From: a virus | Reading direction: 5' to 3' (one strand) | IMG/VR virus record: IMGVR_UViG_3300035670_000186 | Coordinates: 1-64,000 of that record | Length of the DNA: 64,000 nt | Shown: positions 58,168 to 64,000 of the stretch, piece by piece | Numbering within the stretch: position 1 is the first letter of the stretch | Layout of the letters: each line of letters begins with the position of its first letter | Made by a program: the position numbers and the translations under genes | The notes under the pieces: model-generated | What the model was told of the DNA's origin: nothing | The model's input: the letters and a program-made list of their open reading frames with translations, nothing else | Database searches by the model: none

Positions 58168-59928
58168 TTACGGATTTCCGCCAAAGTAATAGTCGCTCGC
58201 GCCTCGCGGGAAACGCCTCGATCTGTTCCCCGGAGTTTCTATTCGGTCGGGAGGTCTTTTGCGTGCGTTTCTCGACCCCGAGGAAGCCCTATTTTGTCTC
58301 GCCGATTCACTTCTTTGCGACGAGTTGTCGGCCGGACGGGAACGATTCATTCTGTTTGATTCTGATCTATTGCTCGAGCCGTCCGCTCTCGCATTTCCGG
58401 ATCCAGGAAGTCTGTCCACCGGGCGTCCTTGTCTCGGAGTCGGACGCATACCCGACTGCCTAGAATCCTCGGCTCTTTGCGAAGACCTGTCTTCCGGTCT
58501 TGATCTGTCCATTCTTGATGATTCCGCCCTGTTTGATGATTCGTCGTAGCCGGGACCACCCGCACCGCGAAGTCTGTCAACCGGCCTATTCGGTCTTGCG
58601 ATTCCCTGACGCCTTGCTTCGTTTCTGTCCGAAGAAGTGTCGGCCGGTCGTCCTCTTTCCATACGAGAGCTTTCGGCTCTATTCGATGACTCGTCGTACC
58701 CTGGTCCGCCAGCACTGGGCAGTCTGTCGACTGGCCTGCCCTGCCTCGGAGCTGGTCGCATTCCGCCTTGGCGTCGCTCTTCGTTTCTGTCCGATGACCT
58801 ATCCTCTGGTCGTCCTCTTTCCATACGAGAGCTTTCGGCTCTGTTCGATGACTCGTCATATCCAGGTCCGCCGGCGCTGGGGAGCCTGTCTACTGGTCTG
58901 CCCTGTCTCGGGGCTGGCCGCATTCCTCGCTGACGTCGCTCTTCGTTTCTTTCGGACGATCTGTCTTGGGGTCGCATTCCCTCCATTCGGGAGCTCTCGG
59001 CCCTATCGGATGATTCGTCGTAGCCCGGTCCACCTGCCGCTGGCAACCTGTCTACTGGGCGACCCTGCCTCGGGGCTGGTCGCATTCCTCTTTGACGACG
59101 CCCTTCGTTGTCGTCGAACGAGGTGTCCTCGGGCCTCATTGCCTCTTGGCGTCGTTCTTCGTTTCTGTCCCATGAGTTCGGTGGCTCCATGCCCTGCTGG
59201 CGTCGCTCTTCGTTTCTATCGAAAGATCCGTCCCGTGGATCCGGTCTGCGAGCGGCGTTCAAATCGCCCATTCTGTTTTCGAAAATTCTTTTATCGCCTT
59301 CCTCGATTCTGTCCGCAGGAATGAAACCGCCATCTTCTCGTGCGATTCTGTCGAACCTTGCGCGCGCTTCGGTTCTGAATCTTCTTTCGCTCTCCGATCT
59401 GCCCGGGCCGCCCGCTCGTCTTTCCCTATTCAGTTGCACGCCCTGGCGAGCCGCCTCTTGGCGAACGAATTCTCGTCTTCTTTTTTCCATTCCGGAGGGT
59501 GCGCCACCGCCGACCGGCTTTCCATCCCTACGCTTGTAGGGTACGCGTTGTTCCTGCGGGGTTCCGTCAAAAATGTATCCGTCCCCGTCCCTGTCGATCA
59601 TGTCTTGGGCGTTGCCACCACCGGCCAACGTTTGCCCCAATTGTTTTACCGACACGTCGAGCAATGCCCCTATGAGTTCGTTGGCCAAAACCGGCCCTAT
59701 CGACTTCGCTTCGTGAATGACGATGCCGTGCTCGGTGGCGGTGCTCTCCATTTCGTAAAAAGACAGAACTTCGTCCAATGCCGATTTGGCTTTGTATATG
59801 GATTCGGTTCTCATGGGAAGAAACAAATCGTCGTCCGGCTCCTCCGACCCCAGATCGTTTAGCTCCGCCATGGCGATCAGATACTCCGAGGTCAGCGATT
59901 TACTGGAGTAGTTGCCGTTGTTTTTCAT
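58168..59928 (-). CDS. 586-residue Arg-rich repeat protein with calcium-loop module
   Basis: The N-terminal 130 residues are helical (IYKAKSALDEVLSFYE ... VLANELIGALLDVSVKQLGQTLAGGGNAQ) and lead into DRDGDGYIFDGTPQEQ (59545-59604), a D-x-D-x-D-G loop as in EF-hands and dockerins. The remaining 430 residues are disordered and Arg/Glu/Pro-rich. From about 59085 down they contain five tandem units of about 54 residues. It resembles the 577-residue protein downstream of the capsid gene in layout. ATG 59926-59928 follows GGAGGAATC. A role in binding DNA or filling the head is inferred from charge only. Confidence 0.65.
   Translation of the reverse strand: MKNNGNYSSKSLTSEYLIAMAELNDLGSEEPDDDLFLPMRTESIYKAKSALDEVLSFYEMESTATEHGIVIHEAKSIGPVLANELIGALLDVSVKQLGQTLAGGGNAQDMIDRDGDGYIFDGTPQEQRVPYKRRDGKPVGGGAPSGMEKRRREFVRQEAARQGVQLNRERRAGGPGRSESERRFRTEARARFDRIAREDGGFIPADRIEEGDKRIFENRMGDLNAARRPDPRDGSFDRNEERRQQGMEPPNSWDRNEERRQEAMRPEDTSFDDNEGRRQRGMRPAPRQGRPVDRLPAAGGPGYDESSDRAESSRMEGMRPQDRSSERNEERRQRGMRPAPRQGRPVDRLPSAGGPGYDESSNRAESSRMERGRPEDRSSDRNEERRQGGMRPAPRQGRPVDRLPSAGGPGYDESSNRAESSRMERGRPADTSSDRNEARRQGIARPNRPVDRLRGAGGPGYDESSNRAESSRMDRSRPEDRSSQRAEDSRQSGMRPTPRQGRPVDRLPGSGNARADGSSNRSESNRMNRSRPADNSSQRSESARQNRASSGSRNARKRPPDRIETPGNRSRRFPRGASDYYFGGNP
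58330..59085. repeat. Tandem 162-bp coding repeat, five units
   Basis: The unit codes MRPAPRQGRPVDRLP plus GGPGYDESSxRAESSRM plus an RP-x-D-x-SSxR-x-E-x-RRQ segment. Start codons of successive units fall at 59083, 58921 and 58759, exactly 162 bp apart; a fourth unit lacks four residues and the fifth has drifted. Near-identical first units suggest recent expansion by slippage or unequal exchange. Confidence 0.8.
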
Positions 59929-59986
59929 GATTCCTCCAATTGTAGGTCAGGATCAAATGATAAAAAGAAAGTTTCCATATAGCTAT

Positions 59987-62900
59987 TTAACTTCGCCTAC
60001 TACGCTGGCGACCCATGGGCAATCGCGAGACTATGCGAGAAAGATTCGTTTTGAATCTGGCACCTTCCAGCCTGTTCAAGTTGTAATTTCCCGTATTTTG
60101 ACCCATTCCGTCCGCTTTCGCCGATTCGAGCATTTCTTTGGCCCTGTCGCTTGACACGAGGCCCAAAGATACGGCGTTTACGAGAAAAGCCGCCGACGCC
60201 CTGGATCCGCCCATTTTCATCATTTCAAGGGCTCCCGAGTCGACCAGGAAATCCACATCACGGGATGCTGATTTCAGCTCGTTTGCCATATCCAAAATTT
60301 TCGCAGCTTGCTTCACGATCGGTCTGGTTTGTGCGTTTTGTATGTAGTCGTCGACGGCGACGTTCACCCTGTCGTTCACCGTTTTGCCGATTGAATTGAA
60401 ATTTCGTTGATCGATGTCGGATGCATTTCGCCCTCTTGCTGCCCCATTGATTTGCGCATTGGCGAAATCGCTGACGAACGATTCGAATCTTCTTGAATCG
60501 GCGTCCGCCGCCCACCTCTCGGGCCGGTCGTACGACGAAGGGGGGCGATTCTCGTCGTATCCGTAAGTTGACAATCCGCCCGGAAGATTGTAGAAAGGTA
60601 GTCCTCTTTCCCCACTCGAAGAAGATTCTCTGTTTTTGCCGCTCCTGGTGGAATTCCACGATTCCAAAATGTTCGCCATTTCGGGATTTTCGCTGGACAG
60701 GCGATCGCGCAATTGATTGTAGAAGTAGTTTCTTCTTCTCTGTAATTTGTACAGGTGATTTACCAGAGATTCGATTTCTCTTGCTTTGTTTTCCGTTCCC
60801 GACGGGTTGGTCTGGCTCCGCTTGGCCAAATACTCGAGTCTGCCCATCACCGTGTCCAATGACGCATCAGACGCGACCCACCCTTCCATTAGCTGCTGTG
60901 GCGATGCGTAGTTGGCCGACGGATAAGGCAACGATGCCCTGCCGTTTCTGTAATTGGACACCGCCGCCGAGACCTGATCCCGAGTTACCATGGCGCCGAA
61001 TCGACGAGCTTCGTCGTTCGGGATTCGCAAAGTGGAGGGGAGGGCGGACGACATTCCGGCCGTCGGGTCGTCCGATCCGAACGGATTGAAAGACCTGTCG
61101 CCTCTGTCCATTTTCTTTGCCCCGCGAAGAGCCTGCAACCTGTCCCTGAACACCCTGCTCGATATTGCGTTTCTATTCGCCGTATCGATGATCACCCATC
61201 CGCCGTCGTGGGGTTTGATGTCGTAACGAGGAGGAATGAAATTACGACGACCCATGGCCGCGGTCGGTTCGTCCGGTGTTTCTTCCCCGTAGTACTCCGC
61301 CATGCGCTTCATTGCTTCGGAAGGTGTTTCTCCGAAAAACCCTATGTATGGTCCGCCCATTGATTCAATCATGGACGAACTCATCGGCCTACCGTTGAGA
61401 TCCGTGAGCATGTCCTCGTTTCTCATCGTCGCTTGCGCCAGCCAATCCGAAAAACCTTCTCCGAGTTCTTTTTTCTTGTCGTCTAGCAATCTCCTGAATG
61501 CGTTTCTTCGTCGCATCATGTTCATTTCCTCTACCCGGGCGTAGGGGTCCATGGCCGCCAACCTGCGGATCGTCGCCGTGTTTCGGCCTCTGTCCACGTA
61601 TTCTTCTACGGCGCTTGGAGAAAGACCCGTTATCCCGGAAAGTCTCGCGAATATTCCCGTCGCCCCGCGTGCATCGAAGTCGCTCGCCCTAGTCGGTTCG
61701 AAGGCGTCACTGGTGAAATCGCCGGTTCTTACGGCCACTTCGACCATTTCGTCGTGGCCGAGCATCATTGCGTAGTGATATATGTCGACCAAATCGTCGT
61801 CGCTCGGATCGTTCCAGTTTCTGGACGGCAAATCGTCGAACCTCGCCCCTATCCTTCTGGCGACGGTCTCGTATTTATCATCTCCGTAAATCTCAAACAA
61901 ACGCGTATCCAGCCATGCTGATCCGCTTATTATCGGCAAATCGGGCTGTTCGGAAGACATGCTCGCAGTTGGCCCGTCGGAAATTATCTGCGCTATCGCC
62001 GCTTTGCCTTCGTCCGACTCGAAATACCTGCGCCTTATTTCCGAAGATATGTTGGATATGCGATTTTTTACCGAATCGGCTTTTACTTTGAATTCCGCCG
62101 AATCGTATCTTCCATCCCGCTCGAACCCGAACAACTCGTCGACTGCCTCGTTGAACTCCCGTATCAGATCTTGCAAGTTCATTGACGAGTAGTTGTCTCG
62201 CACCGACATGGCGGCCGTGGGACCCATCTCGTCCGAAGACGTCATGCGACCGAAATTGTTCGAAATTCTCGCCGCCGTTTGCAAGTTCGCATCTTCCGGA
62301 ATGACGAAACCGAGGGACGACGGCGACACAGAACCATCGGAAATTCGTGCGTAAAGTTCCGCCAACCTGTCGTTTGACATTGCGTTTCGATAGGTTTCCA
62401 AGTCGTGCGAGGATAGCCTCGCTCTCAGTTCGTTTTCCTTCATGCCTGTTACGCGCGAAAGAGCTCGGATCGCATTTCCCCTTCTGTTGGATGCGATGAT
62501 TGAATTGAAAGCGCTTGATATAGAGGCATTTTTTGCGAGCTCGACTCTCCTCGCGGAACCGACCGCCGGAATCGCGTAACCAGATTCCGCCGAGAACGTG
62601 GGAACCTCGAGCGAGCCCTCCAATCTGTATCCGGCTTCGTCCACCGTCGCCCTGAGGCCGCTATCGTCAACGGGGTCGGAGGACCTGACCCGCATTGTTC
62701 TGTTGGCAGCGGCGATCGCATCGAGATGGGCGATGGCTTCGGAATTGCGCGATGGCCCGGCCCTGAATGCGGTTTCGAATCTACGCCTCGACTCTCGAGC
62801 CACCAAAGCCACTTGATCGGTCGACATGTCCGAAAACATCCTGTCGTTTTCGCCGTACTGCCAATACGAGAATGGGTTTTCCACTCCGTCCCGATTGGTT

Positions 62901-64000
62901 AAACCGGACATTGAGCCCGTCGGTCCGTCAAAGGCCGATGATCTGGCTCTCGAGCGTCTCACGTAGTCGGCGTATTGGTGACTCGTCAACTTCTTGGTCG
63001 AAACTCCGAGTCCTGCGGGGGATGGTTGGTGCCTTACGGGAAGATTGATGTCGCTTGGTTTCGGATCCGGCGCGTCTTTGGAGTTGATGAATTCCATGTC
63101 GAAAGACTGTTGCAGTCCGCTTATCGGGTCCACTCCGTGCAATTCGTATCCGGCTAGACCCCTCGCTCTGGCTTGTTCGGCCGTTAGCCCACGTTTCGGC
63201 ACAACCTCCAATGAGAAGAGTTGTTGGCGCCTCGGGACCCCGTCAGCCACCGATCCGTAGACGAAGGAGATTCCGAATCCTCCGTCCTGACCCTGTTTTA
63301 TCATTCCAAGAACAGAGGCTGCGTTTTCGGGAATTCGTATCGAAAAATCGTTCGGAATTTCAAAATGAACTCCGGACTGTCTGCTCTCGACGACGTTAAC
63401 TCCGTTGTCCAAAGTTTGAAGTACTCGCCTATTCGGGTCAAAACGGGTCTCCTCTCTTTTTCTGGACGAAGAAGGGCCGGGCCTTGGTGGTTGCTCCGAC
63501 CCGGGCTCCCCCCGAGAGGACGAGCCATCGTCGTCAAAAAGCGTCTCGCGTTGACCGTTGACGGCTCGCATCATGGTCTCCCATTCGATTACGGCGGCCG
63601 AATGAACTTCGCTTTCGTCTTTGTCCCTCCAATCGATCATGTCCGGATCAAACATGTCGGGGTCGGCGTCCCACCTAGAGGCAAGGTCGAGCATTTTGCC
63701 CAAGACCCTGACCGTGTTGATTCCGTCAACCTCGGCGTCATGAGCACCGCTCACTTTTATTCCGAAGTAATTGGTTAGGGCCTCGAGCGAAGTGGACGGC
63801 TCCCCCGTGAAATATGGTTTCCCGGTCTTCTTTGAAATGCGCTGAGATCTTTTTAGCGGACCGGTATAGGACTTCCAATAACGAGCTCCATATTTGGGGT
63901 AAGAAACCCACTTGACCATGTCCCATACGTCCGGATGGCGTTCGTTGAGTAGTTTCCGCATTCTCGCCCTGTCCAACTCGAAAATTGAGTTTGCTATTGC
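59987..64000 (-). CDS. Large modular protein with DnaQ-type exonuclease end (5' cut by window)
   Basis: The frame is open to 64000, with AIANSIFEL preceding the internal TTG at 63976, so the true start lies beyond the window. Residues near the visible start contain STSLEALTNYFGIKVSGAHDAEVDGINTVRVL, whose H-D-A-E-V-D is the ExoIII motif of DEDDh exonucleases; motifs ExoI/II must lie outside. Five boundary motifs follow: 61052 (PTAGM), 61253 (PTAAM), 61958 (PTASM), 62207 (PTAAM) and 62909 (PTGSM). Between them are unassigned helical segments and a domain with HDGGWVIIDTANRNAISSRVF. No zincin site was seen. The protein is at least 1329 residues and is the first of the visible giant genes. Confidence 0.75.
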   Translation of the reverse strand, partial: AIANSIFELDRARMRKLLNERHPDVWDMVKWVSYPKYGARYWKSYTGPLKRSQRISKKTGKPYFTGEPSTSLEALTNYFGIKVSGAHDAEVDGINTVRVLGKMLDLASRWDADPDMFDPDMIDWRDKDESEVHSAAVIEWETMMRAVNGQRETLFDDDGSSSRGEPGSEQPPRPGPSSSRKREETRFDPNRRVLQTLDNGVNVVESRQSGVHFEIPNDFSIRIPENAASVLGMIKQGQDGGFGISFVYGSVADGVPRRQQLFSLEVVPKRGLTAEQARARGLAGYELHGVDPISGLQQSFDMEFINSKDAPDPKPSDINLPVRHQPSPAGLGVSTKKLTSHQYADYVRRSRARSSAFDGPTGSMSGLTNRDGVENPFSYWQYGENDRMFSDMSTDQVALVARESRRRFETAFRAGPSRNSEAIAHLDAIAAANRTMRVRSSDPVDDSGLRATVDEAGYRLEGSLEVPTFSAESGYAIPAVGSARRVELAKNASISSAFNSIIASNRRGNAIRALSRVTGMKENELRARLSSHDLETYRNAMSNDRLAELYARISDGSVSPSSLGFVIPEDANLQTAARISNNFGRMTSSDEMGPTAAMSVRDNYSSMNLQDLIREFNEAVDELFGFERDGRYDSAEFKVKADSVKNRISNISSEIRRRYFESDEGKAAIAQIISDGPTASMSSEQPDLPIISGSAWLDTRLFEIYGDDKYETVARRIGARFDDLPSRNWNDPSDDDLVDIYHYAMMLGHDEMVEVAVRTGDFTSDAFEPTRASDFDARGATGIFARLSGITGLSPSAVEEYVDRGRNTATIRRLAAMDPYARVEEMNMMRRRNAFRRLLDDKKKELGEGFSDWLAQATMRNEDMLTDLNGRPMSSSMIESMGGPYIGFFGETPSEAMKRMAEYYGEETPDEPTAAMGRRNFIPPRYDIKPHDGGWVIIDTANRNAISSRVFRDRLQALRGAKKMDRGDRSFNPFGSDDPTAGMSSALPSTLRIPNDEARRFGAMVTRDQVSAAVSNYRNGRASLPYPSANYASPQQLMEGWVASDASLDTVMGRLEYLAKRSQTNPSGTENKAREIESLVNHLYKLQRRRNYFYNQLRDRLSSENPEMANILESWNSTRSGKNRESSSSGERGLPFYNLPGGLSTYGYDENRPPSSYDRPERWAADADSRRFESFVSDFANAQINGAARGRNASDIDQRNFNSIGKTVNDRVNVAVDDYIQNAQTRPIVKQAAKILDMANELKSASRDVDFLVDSGALEMMKMGGSRASAAFLVNAVSLGLVSSDRAKEMLESAKADGMGQNTGNYNLNRLEGARFKTNLSRIVSRLPMGRQRSRRS

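Noticed and set aside
58330-59085. Regular repeats that could be taken for a CRISPR array
   Set aside because: The repeats are 162 bp, in frame and part of a coding sequence, with no unique spacers or Cas genes.
1-64000. Integrase, attachment site, transposase or prophage ends
   Set aside because: No recombinase, insertion sequence or long terminal repeat was recognised. The helix-turn-helix arrays in giant proteins resemble recombinases only in that fold.

Overview
The window looks like a piece of a large tailed-phage (Caudoviricetes) genome infecting an actinobacterium. The phage signs are a HK97-type major capsid protein, a scaffold-like protein with phage-specific repeats, a WhiB-adjacent DNA-replication and modification block, a phage-borne tmRNA and tRNA, and a wall of very large virion-type proteins. 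The actinobacterial signs are two WhiB-family regulators, many leaderless genes whose start codon lies 6-7 nt after a TANNNT -10 box, GTG/TTG starts and a proteasome-like Ntn hydrolase. No terminase, portal, tail, integrase or lysis gene was recognised, so the window is only part of the genome. The species cannot be named from the sequence.

Left part (1-16550): short, tightly coupled genes on both strands, visibly more GC-rich than the rest. Region 1-3000 holds small hypothetical genes driven by a promoter family with a shared GGTTGCAA...CAAGGTG core. Region 3000-3765 is a 0.77-kb non-coding stretch with a strong terminator, a structured RNA and a cluster of GTTCGTNNGA repeats, directly before helicase-loader-like replication genes and two ribbon-helix-helix proteins. 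Region 5290-9260 carries, mainly on the minus strand, a WhiB protein, an HslV/proteasome-like hydrolase, a metallophosphoesterase and small DNA-binding proteins. Region 9330-11080 carries an XRE regulator operon, tRNA-Arg(CCU) and a tmRNA. Region 11080-16550 carries SSB, a C5 cytosine methyltransferase with an apparent CTG start, an Nmad1-like (DUF1599) protein, thioredoxin, a second WhiB and an SNF2-type helicase.

Right part (16551-64000): one minus-strand late block of about 47 kb, running from the right edge to beyond the capsid gene, mostly with overlapping or nearly abutting genes. In transcription order it has a DnaQ-exonuclease-led polyprotein (cut by the window end), an Arg-rich repeat protein, a Zn-finger protein, an acidic scaffold-like protein, then 1334-, 952-, 892-, 685-, 1846- and 5254-residue proteins mixed with small ones, the capsid protein, a second Arg-rich protein and a nuclease. 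About 35 kb of giant genes separates the scaffold-like gene from the capsid gene.

The most striking system is this set of giant modular proteins. Six share an N-terminal module ending in a D-x-D-x-D calcium-loop-like sequence (DADLDRIVLEGIP or DRDGDGxIFDGTP). Seven large proteins contain in total about 21 copies of a short motif around [D/E/G]-P-[T/V]-A-[S/A/G]-M placed between segments that look like separate domains: Clp-N repeats, NUDIX, zeta-kinase-like P-loop, helix-turn-helix, three HExxH zincins, DnaQ exonuclease and a possible ADP-ribosyltransferase. This resembles the 'polyvalent protein' concept of phage-delivered multi-effector proteins. The shared address module and the repeated boundary motif suggest a packaging-and-processing system that I cannot match to a described one.
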